Notes: a model not told the origin generated them from the sequence alone. 64,000 nt of DNA from Lentzea atacamensis (GCF_003269295.1 NZ_QLTT01000001.1:267635-331634); one strand, 5' to 3'. Counted from the first letter of the stretch, positions 52,808 through 62,448 are shown. Translations and numbers: made by a program.

Positions 52808-53404
52808 ATGAAGAAGACCTTGGTGACGCTCGCCGTCGCGGCGGCCGCACTCGTCGCGGGCTGCGGCAGCAACGACATGACCGGGATGAACCACGGCTCC
52901 ACCGCGCCCGCACCCGCTTCGAGCGGTCAGGCCGCCGGCCACAACGCCGACGACGTGACGTTCGCGCAGGGCATGGTGCCGCACCACCAGCAGGCGCTCG
53001 ACATGGCGAAGCTCGTGCCCACGCGCAGCCAGAACCCGAAGGTGCTCGATCTCGCCAAGCGGGTCGAGGCCGCGCAGGATCCCGAGATCGCGAAGATGAA
53101 CGAGTGGCTCAAGGCGTGGGGTGCCACCACGTCGACGCCGGGCATGGAGCACGGCTCCGGGCACGGCTCGATGCAGGGCATGATGAGCGCCGAGGACATG
53201 AAGATGCTCGAACAGGCCAAGGGCCCCGCGTTCGACAAGATGTGGCTCGAGATGATGATCAAGCACCACGAGGGCGCGGTCGCGATGGCGAGGACCGAGC
53301 TCGAGAAGGGCAGCAACGGCGACGCCAAGAAGCTGGCCCAGGAGATCATCGACGCCCAGCAGAAGGAGATCACCGAGATGCGCGGGCTGCTCGGCGCGGC
53401 CTGA
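52808..53404 (+). CDS. DUF305 lipoprotein (four-helix, copper-associated)
   Basis: A 198-residue lipoprotein: ALVAGC at residues about 15-19 is the lipobox. Two DUF305 repeats with HHQQALDMAKL and HHEGAVAMA supply paired His/Met residues; the linker is rich in Met, His and Gly (HGSGHGSMQGMMS). DUF305 proteins are ferritin-like four-helix proteins often found beside copper-export genes. ATG at 52808 follows AAAGGAAG. A strong hairpin follows. Confidence 0.9.
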   Translation: MKKTLVTLAVAAAALVAGCGSNDMTGMNHGSTAPAPASSGQAAGHNADDVTFAQGMVPHHQQALDMAKLVPTRSQNPKVLDLAKRVEAAQDPEIAKMNEWLKAWGATTSTPGMEHGSGHGSMQGMMSAEDMKMLEQAKGPAFDKMWLEMMIKHHEGAVAMARTELEKGSNGDAKKLAQEIIDAQQKEITEMRGLLGAA

Positions 53405-53411
53405 TCGGTGG

Positions 53412-53444
53412 GCGCCGGGGCGGGTGCGGCACCCGCCCCGGCGC
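53412..53444 (+). terminator. GC-rich terminator hairpin
   Basis: Arms of 16 bases (GCGCCGGGGCGGGTGC and complement) with a single-base centre, seven bases after the DUF305 stop. No T-tract follows. Confidence 0.75.
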
Positions 53445-53498
53445 GGCTCGGGAGGAGTTCCGCGTCACGTAACCTTGGCCGACCGGAGGGGATGGGCG

Positions 53499-53861
53499 AT
53501 GCGCGGGCTGGGCGAGTTGGAAGCGGCCGTCATGGACGTGCTGTGGCACGCCACCGAGCCGCTGCGGGTGCGTCAGGTGCTCGAACGCCTCGACACGGGC
53601 AAGTCCCTCGCCTACACGACCGTGCTGACGGTGCTCGACAACCTGCACCGCAAGGACTGGGTGTCCCGCGAGCTCGACGGCAAGGCCTACCGGTACCAGC
53701 CCACCCTCAGCAGGGCGGAGGCCGCGGCGAACGCGGTGCGCGAGGTGCTGGCCGCCTCCGGTGATCCGCGGGCCGCGCTGCTGCACTTCGCTCGCTCCGC
53801 GTCCGAGGAGGAGTCGGAGGTCCTGCGGAAGGCGTTGCGCGGGAGACCGTCGAAACGATGA
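53499..53861 (+). CDS. BlaI/MecI/CopY-type repressor
   Basis: A 120-residue winged-helix repressor: GELEAAVMDVLWHATEPLRV then LAYTTVLTVLDNLHRKDWVSREL and a C-terminal dimerisation helix. ATG at 53499 follows GGAGGGG. Its stop overlaps the M56 peptidase start (ATGA). BlaI-type proteins are inactivated by cleavage by a membrane sensor protease or, in CopY, by copper. Confidence 0.9.
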   Translation: MRGLGELEAAVMDVLWHATEPLRVRQVLERLDTGKSLAYTTVLTVLDNLHRKDWVSRELDGKAYRYQPTLSRAEAAANAVREVLAASGDPRAALLHFARSASEEESEVLRKALRGRPSKR

Positions 53862-54790
53862 CCGTCGCGCTGTCTCTTCTGCTCGGCTGCGTGGTCGTGG
53901 GCTGGCTCGCCCCGCGCTACCTGCTCCGGATCGCCGACCCGGCGGTGGCGCTCGTCGCGTGGCTGGTGTCCGTCGTCGCCGTCGTCGTCACCACGGCCGG
54001 TGCGATGCTGCTGCTGGTGCTGCCCGACCACGGGCTCGGCCCGTCGGTCGTGGCCACGCTGCACCACTGCTGGCAGTCCGTGGCGCACGGCTCTGCCCCT
54101 GCTGTCGAGGCGGTCAGCGGGGCGGTCGGCTTCGTGCTGCTCGCAGGCCTGCTGGCCCGCCTGGCCGTGGCCGGTGTCCGCGGCGGCCGTCAGCGCGCCC
54201 AGGCCCGTCGCGAGCAACTGGACGTGCTGCGCGTGGCAGGCCGGCGCGAAGAGGGCGCGCACGTGACGGTGTGGCTCGACCACGACAGCCCGCTGGCGTT
54301 CAGCCTGGCCGGCCGGCCCGGTGTGGTCGTGGCGACAGAAGGACTCCACCGCCACCTGAGCCCCGAGCAGGTGCAGGCGGTGCTCACCCACGAGCAGGCC
54401 CACCTGAACGGCCGCCACCACCTCCTCGTGGCGTTCGGCGACCTCGTCGGTGCCACACTGCCGTTCCTGCCGCTGTTCCGGCGCACGGCAGCGGCCCTGC
54501 GAGAGCTCGTCGAGCTCGCCGCGGACGCGACCGCCGTGCGCAAGCACGGCGCCGACGCGGTCAGGGCAGCGCTCACCGGCGTGGCCGGGCACGGCGCTCC
54601 CGGCACCGCGCTCGCCATGGGCGGCGACTCCGTGCAGAGCCGGCTCGCGAAGCTGCCGCGGCACGTACCCGGACCTGCCCGCAGGCTCGCCTCGTGCGGG
54701 CTGGCGGGTGTCACGGCCCTCGTGCTTCCCGCCGTGACCGCGCTGGCCGCCCTGGCGACGCTGATGCTGGTCTCCTGCCCGGCTGCGTGA
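53858..54790 (+). CDS. M56-family membrane metallopeptidase (BlaR1/MecR1-like)
   Basis: A 310-residue membrane protein. Three N-terminal helices are followed by the zinc-protease motif HEQAH at residues 178-182 and a downstream Glu-rich helix (ELAADATAV). It lacks the extracellular penicillin-binding domain of BlaR1, as is usual in actinobacterial BlaI/M56 pairs. Overlap with the repressor gene implies joint function: the protease probably inactivates the BlaI-type repressor. The signal may be copper or cell-wall stress. Confidence 0.88.
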   Translation: MTVALSLLLGCVVVGWLAPRYLLRIADPAVALVAWLVSVVAVVVTTAGAMLLLVLPDHGLGPSVVATLHHCWQSVAHGSAPAVEAVSGAVGFVLLAGLLARLAVAGVRGGRQRAQARREQLDVLRVAGRREEGAHVTVWLDHDSPLAFSLAGRPGVVVATEGLHRHLSPEQVQAVLTHEQAHLNGRHHLLVAFGDLVGATLPFLPLFRRTAAALRELVELAADATAVRKHGADAVRAALTGVAGHGAPGTALAMGGDSVQSRLAKLPRHVPGPARRLASCGLAGVTALVLPAVTALAALATLMLVSCPAA

Positions 54791-54872
54791 CGATCCGGCC
54801 GGCGCGGTAGCCGCCCTCCTCGATCTCCTGACACGACCTGCTACTGCCGTTAGTGGCAACCTCCGCGCGCCT

Positions 54873-54887
54873 TACCCCCAGGGGGTA
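54873..54887. promoter_or_regulatory. CsoR operator 1
   Basis: TACCCCCAGGGGGTA is a perfect 15-bp palindrome centred on one base, the canonical CsoR site form. It lies upstream of csoR-copZ-copA. Confidence 0.88.
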
Positions 54888-54900
54888 CTTGCCACACCCC

Positions 54901-54915
54901 TACCCCCCTGGGGTA
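54901..54915. promoter_or_regulatory. CsoR operator 2
   Basis: TACCCCCCTGGGGTA, 13 bases after operator 1, near-palindromic. Two sites in tandem are typical for autoregulation by tetrameric CsoR. Confidence 0.85.
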
Positions 54916-54990
54916 TAAAAGAGGCAAGCGCCCATCGTTCCCCCGGTCCCCCGACCGGCCGCGCGGTGGACCGATCGACAGGAGCGAGAC

Positions 54991-55272
54991 GTGCACGGCT
55001 ACACCGACAACAAGGACGCCCACCTGCGCCGCCTGAAGCGAATCGAAGGCCAGGTCCGCGGACTGCAGCGGATGATCGAGAACGACGAATACTGCATCGA
55101 CGTCCTCACCCAGATCTCCGCGGCCACGAGGGCGTTGCAGGCCGTCTCACTCGGACTGCTCGACGAGCACCTCAAGCACTGTGTGAGCCAGGCCATCACC
55201 GACGGCGGAACGGCTGCGGACGAGAAGATCGCCGAAGCCAGCAACGCCATCGCCCGCCTGGTCCGCTCCTGA
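54991..55272 (+). CDS. csoR: CsoR copper-sensing repressor
   Basis: A 93-residue helical repressor. Cys35 (DEYCIDV), His60 and Cys64 (DEHLKHC) are the copper ligands. LRRLKRIEGQVRGLQRMIE is the diagnostic first helix. Cu(I) binding releases DNA. GTG at 54991 has GGAG before it. It is the first gene of an operon with copZ, an exported protein and copA, and its two operators are just upstream. Confidence 0.95.
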   Translation: MHGYTDNKDAHLRRLKRIEGQVRGLQRMIENDEYCIDVLTQISAATRALQAVSLGLLDEHLKHCVSQAITDGGTAADEKIAEASNAIARLVRS

Positions 55273-55305
55273 CCGTCCGTCCCAGACGCACAGAGAGAAA
55301 CCGAA

Positions 55306-55515
55306 ATGGCTGAGTCCACCTACACCGTCAAGGGCATGACCTGCGGGCACTGCGTCAGCTCCGTCACAGAGGAGGTCGGCCAGATCAGCGGCGTGCGGCA
55401 GGTCGACGTCGACCTGCCCACCGGCAAGGTCACCGTCACGAGCGACGCGCCGGTCAGCCAGGAAGCTGTCCGCGCCGCCGTGACCGAGGCCGGCTACGAG
55501 CTCGTCGCGAGCTGA
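55306..55515 (+). CDS. copZ: Copper chaperone CopZ (HMA domain)
   Basis: A 69-residue heavy-metal-associated domain. GMTCGHC (Cys13, Cys16) binds Cu(I). It passes copper to CopA, whose N-terminal domain has a similar motif. ATG at 55306 is 33 bases after csoR. Confidence 0.94.
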   Translation: MAESTYTVKGMTCGHCVSSVTEEVGQISGVRQVDVDLPTGKVTVTSDAPVSQEAVRAAVTEAGYELVAS

Positions 55516-55526
55516 GGGAGCAGAGC

Positions 55527-56453
55527 ATGAAGACCGGCTACAAGGTCTCCGCCTACGCACTCGCACTGGTGGTCGTGTTCGGCGGGGCCTGGGCTGCCGG
55601 TGCCGCCGCCGGCCCGTTCGGCGGAGCGGAAACGCCGAGCGGTGCCGACGGCATGAACCACAGCGAGAAGCCCAGCCCCGAAAAGTCCGCTGGGGAGCCA
55701 CCCGCGTTGCCGCCGGGACTTTCAGTGTCCCAGAACGGTTACACGCTCCAGCTCGCCGCGAGCACGCCCACTCTCCAGTTCCACATCAGCGGCCCGGACG
55801 GCAAGCCGGTCACCGCGTTCGACGTGGAGCACGAGAAGAAGCTGCACCTCGTGCTGGTGCGCCGGGACGGTTCGGGTTACCAGCACCTGCATCCCGAGAT
55901 GGCCGCCGACGGCACGTGGAGCACCCCGCTCACGCTGCCGGCCGCGGGCAGCTACCGGGTGTTCGCCGACTTCAAGCCACAGGGTGGCGCCAAGTCCACG
56001 CTCGGCGCGGACCTCCAGGTCCCCGGCGCGTACGAGCCGCAGCAGTACTCGACGGACACTCGTTCGTCCACTGTGGACGGCTACACCGTCACGCTGGGCG
56101 GCGACCTCAAGGCGGGCACCGAGTCCACGGTGACGGCCACCGTCACCAGGAACGGCGCGCCCGTCACCGACCTGCAGCCCTACCTGGGCGCGAACGGGCA
56201 CCTCGTCGCCCTGCGCGCGGCCGACCTGGCCTACCTGCACGTCCACCCGCAGGAGGGGCCCGGCAGCGGTCCCGAGGTGAAGTTCTCCGTGGAGGTGCCG
56301 ACCGACGGGCGCTACCGGTTGTTCTTCGACTTCCAGCACGGCGGGAAGGTCCGCACGGCCGAGTTCACCCTCGGCGCCGGCGCGTCGGCCGCCCCCGCCG
56401 TCACCCCGGCTCCCACCAAGGAGGAGGACGGCCATGCCGGACACGGCGGTTGA
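55527..56453 (+). CDS. Membrane-anchored copper-associated protein
   Basis: A 308-residue protein. Residues 7-27 form an uncleaved anchor or signal ([17 protein letters not shown]). Two beta-domains follow with HLHPEM and YLHVHP motifs, and the C-terminus is His/Gly-rich (DGHAGHGG); all can bind metal. It is encoded between copZ and copA in copper operons of many actinobacteria; function is unknown. Its last 20 bases overlap copA. Confidence 0.82.
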   Translation: MKTGYKVSAYALALVVVFGGAWAAGAAAGPFGGAETPSGADGMNHSEKPSPEKSAGEPPALPPGLSVSQNGYTLQLAASTPTLQFHISGPDGKPVTAFDVEHEKKLHLVLVRRDGSGYQHLHPEMAADGTWSTPLTLPAAGSYRVFADFKPQGGAKSTLGADLQVPGAYEPQQYSTDTRSSTVDGYTVTLGGDLKAGTESTVTATVTRNGAPVTDLQPYLGANGHLVALRAADLAYLHVHPQEGPGSGPEVKFSVEVPTDGRYRLFFDFQHGGKVRTAEFTLGAGASAAPAVTPAPTKEEDGHAGHGG

Positions 56454-58674
56454 TCCGCGAACCAGCCAGATCGAACTGTCGATCGGCGGCATGACCTGCG
56501 CCTCCTGTGCCGCGCGCATCGAACGCAAGCTCAACAAGCTCGAAGGCGTCACCGCCTCGGTGAACTACGCGACGGAGAAGGCTCGCATCGACTTCCCCGG
56601 CGACCTCTCCCCCGCCGACCTGGTGAAGGTCGTGGAGGACACCGGCTACACCGCCGAACTGCCCGCTCCCCCGGTCACCGGCGGGGACACCGTCGCCGAA
56701 GAGGATCCGACGCGGTCGTTGCGGCAGCGGCTGGTCACGTCCGCGGTGCTGTCGGTGCCGGTGATCGCGCTGGCGATGATCCCGGCGCTGCAGTTCACCT
56801 ACTGGCAGTGGTTGTCGCTCGCGCTGGCCGGACCCGTCGTGGTGTGGGGCGCGTGGCCGTTCCACAAGGCGGCGTGGACCAACCTCCGGCACGGCGCCGC
56901 CACGATGGACACGCTGATCTCCATTGGCGTCGGCGCGGCGTTCCTGTGGTCGCTCTACGCGCTGTTCCTGGGCACCGCGGGCACTCCCGGCATGACGCAC
57001 GGGTTCTCGTTCACCATCGAGCGGATGGCCGGGACCGGCAACATCTACCTCGAGGTCGCGGCGGGCGTCACGACGTTCATCCTGGCCGGCCGCTACTTCG
57101 AGGCACGGTCCAAGCGCCGCGCGGGAGCCGCGCTCAAGGCACTGCTCGAACTCGGCGCCAAGGACGTCGCCGTGCTGCGGGACGGCCGCGAGGTCCGCAT
57201 CCCGACCGACGAGCTCAAGACCGGTGACCGGTTCGTCGTGCGGCCGGGCGAGAAGATCGCCACCGACGGCGTCGTCGAGGAGGGCAGCTCCGCGGTCGAC
57301 GCGAGCATGCTGACCGGCGAGTCGGTGCCGGTCGAGGTGCGTCCTGGCGACTCGGTCGTCGGCGCGACGGTCAACGCGGGCGGTCGTCTCGTCGTGCGGG
57401 CCGCGCGGATCGGCTCGGACACGCAGCTGGCGCAGATGGCCCGGCTGGTCGAGGAGGCGCAGAACGGCAAGGCCGAGGTGCAGCGCCTCGCCGACCGGGT
57501 CTCGGCGGTCTTCGTGCCGATCGTCATCGCTCTCGCCATCGGCACGCTGGGCTTCTGGCTCGGCACGGGCGGAGGCGCGGGTGCGGCGTTCACCGCGGCG
57601 GTCGCGGTGCTGATCATCGCCTGCCCGTGCGCGCTGGGCCTGGCCACGCCGACCGCGCTGCTTGTGGGCACCGGACGCGGCGCCCAGCTCGGCATCCTGA
57701 TCAAGGGGCCCGAGGTGCTGGAGTCGACCCGGCGCGTCGACACGGTCGTGCTCGACAAGACCGGAACCGTCACGACCGGCCGGATGAGCCTCATCGCCGT
57801 CCACCCGGCGAAGGGCGAGGAGCGTGACGAGGTGCTGCGGCTGGCCGCGGCGCTCGAACACGCCTCCGAGCACCCGATCGCCAGGGCGATCGTCGCCGGA
57901 GCGGGCGACGACCTGCCCGCGGTCGAGGACTTCCAGAACGTGGAGGGACTCGGCGTGCAGGGCGTCGTCGAAGGCCGCGCGGTGGTGGCGGGACGGGAAC
58001 GCCTGCTCAGCGACTGGAGCGTGCACCTCGACGAGGAGCTGGCCACGGCGAAGAAGGAGGCCGAGCAGCAGGGCCGCACGGCGGTGCTGGTCGCGTGGGA
58101 CGGCAAGGCGCGCGGCGTGCTGGTCGTCGCGGACACGGTGAAGCCCACGTCGAAGGAAGCGATCGAGGGCCTGCGCGGCCTCGGGCTGCGCCCGGTGCTG
58201 CTGACGGGCGACAACGAGGCAGCGGCTCGCGCGGTGGCGGCCGAGGTCGGCATCGACGAGGTCATCGCAGAGGTGCTGCCCGCGGACAAGGTCGACGTCG
58301 TCAAGCGGCTGCAGGACGAGGGCCGCGTCGTGGCGATGGTCGGCGACGGTGTGAACGACGCCGCCGCGCTCGCGCAGGCCGACCTGGGTCTCGCGATGGG
58401 CACCGGCACGGACGTCGCGATCGAGGCGGGCGACCTCACGCTGGTGCGCGGTGACCTGCGGGCCGCCGTCGACGCGATCAGGCTGTCGCGGCGCACGCTC
58501 GCCACGATCAAGGGCAACCTGTTCTGGGCGTTCGCCTACAACGTCGCCGCACTGCCGCTGGCCGCGCTCGGCCTGCTCAACCCGATGATCGCGGGCGCGG
58601 CGATGGCGTTCTCGTCGGTGTTCGTGGTGACGAACAGCCTGCGGTTGCGCGGCTTCCGCAGCCGGACCGCCTAG
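56434..58674 (+). CDS. copA: Copper-exporting P1B-type ATPase CopA
   Basis: A 746-residue pump. The N-terminal HMA has GMTCASC (Cys22, Cys25). The membrane CPC is at residues 397-399 and the phosphorylated Asp at 441 (DKTGT). TGES, HP (in [11 protein letters not shown]) and [10 protein letters not shown] complete the P-type core. It exports Cu(I) from the cytoplasm. ATG at 56434 lies inside the end of the preceding gene, so translation is coupled. A hairpin terminator follows. Confidence 0.97.
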   Translation: MPDTAVDPRTSQIELSIGGMTCASCAARIERKLNKLEGVTASVNYATEKARIDFPGDLSPADLVKVVEDTGYTAELPAPPVTGGDTVAEEDPTRSLRQRLVTSAVLSVPVIALAMIPALQFTYWQWLSLALAGPVVVWGAWPFHKAAWTNLRHGAATMDTLISIGVGAAFLWSLYALFLGTAGTPGMTHGFSFTIERMAGTGNIYLEVAAGVTTFILAGRYFEARSKRRAGAALKALLELGAKDVAVLRDGREVRIPTDELKTGDRFVVRPGEKIATDGVVEEGSSAVDASMLTGESVPVEVRPGDSVVGATVNAGGRLVVRAARIGSDTQLAQMARLVEEAQNGKAEVQRLADRVSAVFVPIVIALAIGTLGFWLGTGGGAGAAFTAAVAVLIIACPCALGLATPTALLVGTGRGAQLGILIKGPEVLESTRRVDTVVLDKTGTVTTGRMSLIAVHPAKGEERDEVLRLAAALEHASEHPIARAIVAGAGDDLPAVEDFQNVEGLGVQGVVEGRAVVAGRERLLSDWSVHLDEELATAKKEAEQQGRTAVLVAWDGKARGVLVVADTVKPTSKEAIEGLRGLGLRPVLLTGDNEAAARAVAAEVGIDEVIAEVLPADKVDVVKRLQDEGRVVAMVGDGVNDAAALAQADLGLAMGTGTDVAIEAGDLTLVRGDLRAAVDAIRLSRRTLATIKGNLFWAFAYNVAALPLAALGLLNPMIAGAAMAFSSVFVVTNSLRLRGFRSRTA

Positions 58675-58688
58675 CAGGCGAGAGTTGA

Positions 58689-58713
58689 GGGGACGGCCCG
58701 CCCGGCCGTCCCC
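58689..58713. terminator. Bidirectional terminator
   Basis: GGGGACGGCC and GGCCGTCCCC form a 10-bp stem with a 5-base loop, between the convergent copA and [2Fe-2S]-protein genes. Confidence 0.85.
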
Positions 58714-58714
58714 T

Positions 58715-59065
58715 TCAGCTCGCGTGCTGATCGGCTGGACGAGCGATCACGTTGGGCGCCAGCACATCCGGCACCGGCGCCCGGCCCGGCCCGCCGTCGG
58801 CGATCCAGCCGACGATGCCGTCGACCACCTCGTCCGACAACACGCCGCCGAGCCAGACCGGTCGTGCGCCCGCCTGCCTCGCGCCGGTGTCCGGCCGCAC
58901 GACCACGACGTTCGAGAAGTCGCAGGAGTCCAGGCAGTCGGCGACCAGAACCCGGTGCGCGCCGACCGCCGCACGAAGCCGGGTGAGCTGGCTCTCGTGG
59001 TCGACGTCCGGGTGCTTCTTCTCCGTGCCGCAACAGCATCCGCGGCACACCGTCAACCTGTTCAC
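58715..59065 (-). CDS. Thioredoxin-like [2Fe-2S] protein
   Basis: About 116 residues. GTG at 59065 follows GGAGG and gives MNRLTVCRGCCCGTEKKHPD. The cysteine pattern CRGCCCG ... ADCLDSC is that of thioredoxin-like [2Fe-2S] ferredoxins. Its electron partner is unknown. It is convergent with copA. Confidence 0.8.
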   Translation of the reverse strand: MNRLTVCRGCCCGTEKKHPDVDHESQLTRLRAAVGAHRVLVADCLDSCDFSNVVVVRPDTGARQAGARPVWLGGVLSDEVVDGIVGWIADGGPGRAPVPDVLAPNVIARPADQHAS

Positions 59066-59189
59066 CTGGCCTCCATGTGGCAAAACCTACTACGCGCGGC
59101 CGTTGGTTCCGCGCGCAGAGGGGCACACCCGGTGCCAGACGTCGAAGTGGGTGGCACCGCTGTCGGCGGAGCAGCCGGTGCACGCCGAA

Positions 59190-59680
59190 CCCCGCCGCCT
59201 GCGAGAGCCGACCGAACAGCGATTGTTCGACCTCGCTCCGGATCACCGAGTCGTCACGCAGGTACACCCGCAGCGCATCTCTGCGCGCGAGCACGCCGAC
59301 CAAGGTGCCGTGGCCGTTGACCACACACGCCGCATCGACGCGTGCGGCGGTCAGCACGCACAAGGCCGAGCACAACGGCTCCGGTTCCGCGATGGTGATG
59401 GCCGGCGACACCATGAGCTCCGCGGCCCGCGCCCCCTCCGGCGCGCTGCCACCGCGACCGCACCGCCGAGCCCGCCAGCACCGGCTCGGGCGTCGGTGCC
59501 GCCGCGGAACTCCAGCTTGGCCGGCAGATCGGTCTCGGACACCACGCCCTGCGGGCGGCCGGCCGGGTCGATCACCGGGACCACGCTCACGTCACACGCG
59601 AGCACCATCCCGACGAGATCCTCGAACAACGTCTCCGGTGCTGCCGTGACAACGCGCCGGCACATCACCCGAGCCGCGGT
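59190..59680 (-). pseudogene. CBS-domain protein with internal frameshift
   Basis: One minus frame (59665-59498) gives MCRRVVTAAPETLFEDLVGM and PVIDPAGRPQGVVSETDLPA, a first CBS motif. A frame shift between about 59498 and 59430 leads to AAELMVSPAITIAEPEPLCS, then LVGVLARRDALRVYLRDDSVI and a helix, a second CBS motif. Joined, they form a CBS pair of the type found as general sensors of adenine nucleotides. The usual C-terminal BON domain is missing. Confidence 0.75.
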
Positions 59681-59816
59681 CAGCTCACCCGTGCTCGGCC
59701 TCCCGCACTTCGCGCGGCGACCGGCTTGCGGACTTACCAAGGTTGGCAACTGCTCAACCAGGCAGGAACGCCTCCCGACTCGCCGCCCCGGCGGCCGACC
59801 AGGAAGGATCACCACC

Positions 59817-59849
59817 ATGACGACGATCCGCGGGAAGTGGCTCCGTTGA
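59817..59849 (+). CDS. 10-codon leader ORF before arsR
   Basis: MTTIRGKWLR, with GGAAGG before the ATG at good spacing. Its TGA overlaps the TTG start of the arsR gene (TTGA), a coupling arrangement. Real translation is likely but not proven. Confidence 0.45.
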   Translation: MTTIRGKWLR

Positions 59850-60205
59850 GCAGGCCCCTGTACCAGGTGAAAGCGGAGTTCTTCAAAACGCTCGGCCATC
59901 CGGCGCGCATCCGCGTGCTCGAGCTGCTCAGCGAACGCGAACACTCGGTCGCCGAGATGCTGGCCGACATCGGCATCGAGGCCGCGAACCTCTCGCAGCA
60001 CCTCGCCGTGCTCCGCCGCGCCGGACTGGTCACCACCCGCAAAGAGGGCTCCAACGTCCACTACTCCCTGACGAGCCCGCACGTCGCCGAGCTGCTCGCG
60101 GTCGCCCGGCTCATCCTCACCGGTGTGATCTCCGGTCAGATGGAGCTGCTCGAGGACCTCCGCACGCCTGCAGGGCAGGCCCAGTCGCCGCGCCGACGCG
60201 GCTGA
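59846..60205 (+). CDS. ArsR family repressor
   Basis: A 119-residue winged helix: FFKTLGHPARIRVLELLSER, then AEMLADIGIEAANLSQHLAVLRRAGL. TTG at 59846 (LSRPLYQVK) is the start because of the overlap with the leader ORF. No Cys-rich metal site typical of arsenic sensors is visible, so it may be a non-metal ArsR. Two DUF202 genes follow on the same strand and are the likely targets or operon partners. Confidence 0.88.
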   Translation: MSRPLYQVKAEFFKTLGHPARIRVLELLSEREHSVAEMLADIGIEAANLSQHLAVLRRAGLVTTRKEGSNVHYSLTSPHVAELLAVARLILTGVISGQMELLEDLRTPAGQAQSPRRRG

Positions 60206-60230
60206 CTCCCGGCGAGGACGAGGAGGACTG

Positions 60231-60575
60231 ATGGCGGCCGAACCACCGGACACCGAACCCGACTACCGCTTCACCCTCGCCAACGAACGCACGTTCCTCG
60301 CCTGGATCCGCACCGCGCTCGGCCTGCTGGCCGCCGGTGTCGCGGTCCGCCAGCTCGTGCCCCCGTTCGCCGTGCCGGGTGCCACGACAGTGCTGGCGCT
60401 GGCGTGCACCGCTCTCGCCGCGGTCGTCGCGGCCACCAGTTTCCCGCGCTGGCGCCGCGTGCAGCGGGCGATGCGGGCCGGAACCCCGTTGCCGCACAGC
60501 CGGATGGTGGTCGTGCTCGCGGTCGGGGTGCTGCTGATGGCCCTGCTCGCCGCGGTCCTGGTGATCACCGGATGA
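60231..60575 (+). CDS. DUF202 membrane protein
   Basis: A 114-residue protein with the DUF202 motif LANERTFLAWIRTALGLL and three membrane helices. GAGGAGG precedes the ATG. Its TGA overlaps the ATG of the second DUF202 gene (ATGA). Function unknown. Confidence 0.88.
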   Translation: MAAEPPDTEPDYRFTLANERTFLAWIRTALGLLAAGVAVRQLVPPFAVPGATTVLALACTALAAVVAATSFPRWRRVQRAMRAGTPLPHSRMVVVLAVGVLLMALLAAVLVITG

Positions 60576-60856
60576 AGCACGACCGAGGGCTGCAACCCGA
60601 GCGCACGAACCTGGCGTGGAACCGCACCGCGCTCGCGTCCGCCGCGTGCTCATTGCTGCTGCTGCATGTCGCGGCACGGCGCGGCTGGGGACTCGCGACC
60701 GTGCCCGCGGTGTGCACGGCCGCCGTCGCGGTGACGCTGGTCCTGCTCGGCCGCCACCGGCACCTGAGCACGACCGGGCCGCGCATCCTGCTGCTGGTGG
60801 CCGTACTCGTCACCATCGCCTGCGTGTCCGCACTACCGCTCGTTCTGCACGGGTAG
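60572..60856 (+). CDS. Second DUF202 membrane protein
   Basis: A 94-residue protein: QPERTNLAWNRTALA is the DUF202 motif, then three helices. The two unequal DUF202 genes are translationally coupled, so they may form a hetero-oligomer. The 3' end overlaps a convergent broken gene. Confidence 0.85.
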   Translation: MKHDRGLQPERTNLAWNRTALASAACSLLLLHVAARRGWGLATVPAVCTAAVAVTLVLLGRHRHLSTTGPRILLLVAVLVTIACVSALPLVLHG

Positions 60857-61985
60857 CACCTGAACGTCGAACGACTCCCCTCCGGGAACGCGAACCCCAA
60901 CAGGGCGAGGCCTTCCTCCTCCAGCACCTCACGGTCCTTTTCGGACACATCGGTGAACGGTCCGGCGACGAGCGTGCAGGCGCGCTTCGCCTTGTCCACC
61001 CGCCAGATTCCCTGGAGCAGTCCGCCGATCAGGAGATTGCCGCGCAGCACACCACCCCGCACGGTCATCAGCAGCCCGTGCTTGCGGCACCACTCGGCGA
61101 ACGACAAGCCCTCCGGGATGATCCGGTCCCGCCTGGCGTGCGAGAGGAACACGTTGTCGTACTCGGGCAGATATCTCGGCGGCGCGGGCACGCCCGGGTC
61201 GGGCAGCTCGGCCTCCGGGACGTCGAACAGCTCCTTCCCGTTCTCGTCGAGGTGGGCGCACAGCTGTGGCCGCATCCGGTCGACGACCTCGCCGAGCCTC
61301 GTCAGCCCGCACCACGCCTGCACGTCCTGCACGCTCGCGGGCCCGAACGCCGCCAGGTAGCGCAGGATCAGCCGCTCCATCGACGGCGCCGCGTCGATCG
61401 GCCTGCCGAGCCACGTTCGCGCGGACGCGTGCACGGCGCGGCCGGTGCCGTTCCACGTGCCGCGCGGCGGGATCTGCACCAGCGCGGCCAGGTTGCGCAC
61501 GGCGTAGGCGAGCGTCTCGGGCTTCCGGTCCGGCCAGTGCTCGTGCAGCGCCTTGCCCAGTTCGCTCGGAGTGCGCGGCCGCTCGTCGAGCAGTGCGAGC
61601 CCGCGTTCGACCACCGCGTCGAGGTCGAGGCCGCGGACGGCCGCGCTGTGGGCCGAGTTCCGGTGGAGGTCGCGGTCGAGCACCGGCTGCACGAGTGGAC
61701 GCAGCGTCAGGCAGTCCTCCGCCGTCACGAGGTGGATCGTCGACCGCATCAGCGCGGTGCGCACCAGCTCGCGTTCGCTGACCATTGTGGGCAGTGGTTC
61801 GGACCGGTGGTCGCCGAGCCGCGACCACAGCGCGACGTACGGCCCCACCGTATCTGGGAGTGCATGCCCACCAGGTGCTCGACCACGTCGCGCTCGGGCA
61901 GGTCGTGCCTTCGCAGCAGGTACTGCCGGGACAGCAGGGCACGGTTGAGCACGCGGGGGCTCAACCGTGCCGCTGCCGCGGTCAT
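60833..61985 (-). pseudogene. Winged-helix DNA-binding domain protein, two frameshifts
   Basis: The frame from ATG 61985 reads LSRQYLLRRHDLPERDVVEH up to VGMHSQI, then a missing base near 61850 moves it to PYVALWSRLGD and on through LMRSTIHLV and a winged-helix body. Near 60884 a second missing base in a G-run moves it to ESFDVQVLPVQNER-stop at 60833. The family (DUF1006-type winged helix) has about 370 residues. Its start overlaps the stop of the next upstream gene (ATGA). Confidence 0.78.
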
Positions 61986-62344
61986 CGATCAGCCTGCTGG
62001 GCTCCGCGCACGAAACCGTGGCTCCGCTCGACCTTGGCCACGTGCAGCGTGTACCTCTCGTACCACTCGGCCCGTCCGCGCTTCTGCGCCGTTTGGTGCT
62101 CGGCGTTCGTGCGCCACTGCGTGAGGGCGCCGGCGTCGCGGAAGTAGCCGACCGTGATGCCCAGCCCGCCAGGGGTCTGCGCGTGGTCGATCCCCAGGAA
62201 ACCGGGGATCTCCCGCACCAGCTCCTCCATCCGCGCGTTGGTCTCGCGGTAGCCGCTCTGCTCCTGGGTCCGCACCGTGGTGAAGACAGCCACGTAGTAA
62301 GGAGGGTCGAAGGCCTCGACGGGCACTTGAGAGTCGTCGCTCAC
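61982..62344 (-). CDS. Antibiotic biosynthesis monooxygenase-like protein
   Basis: A 120-residue ferredoxin-like fold: PPYYVAVFTTVRTQ, REIPGFLGIDHAQT, GITVGYFRDAGALTQWR and HVAKVERSHGF. Such ABM-type proteins are small oxygenases or ligand-binding domains. GTG at 62344 is the best start, though with a weak ribosome site. It is coupled to the broken winged-helix gene downstream. Confidence 0.78.
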   Translation of the reverse strand: MSDDSQVPVEAFDPPYYVAVFTTVRTQEQSGYRETNARMEELVREIPGFLGIDHAQTPGGLGITVGYFRDAGALTQWRTNAEHQTAQKRGRAEWYERYTLHVAKVERSHGFVRGAQQADR

Positions 62345-62448
62345 GGCGCCACCGTAAGGCGGGACGTGTCCGGCGATCCAACGCTTTCTGCAAAGATCGA
62401 CAACGGGCACGTGGCCTGCGAGGCTGGACGCGATCTACGGGAGGCAGC

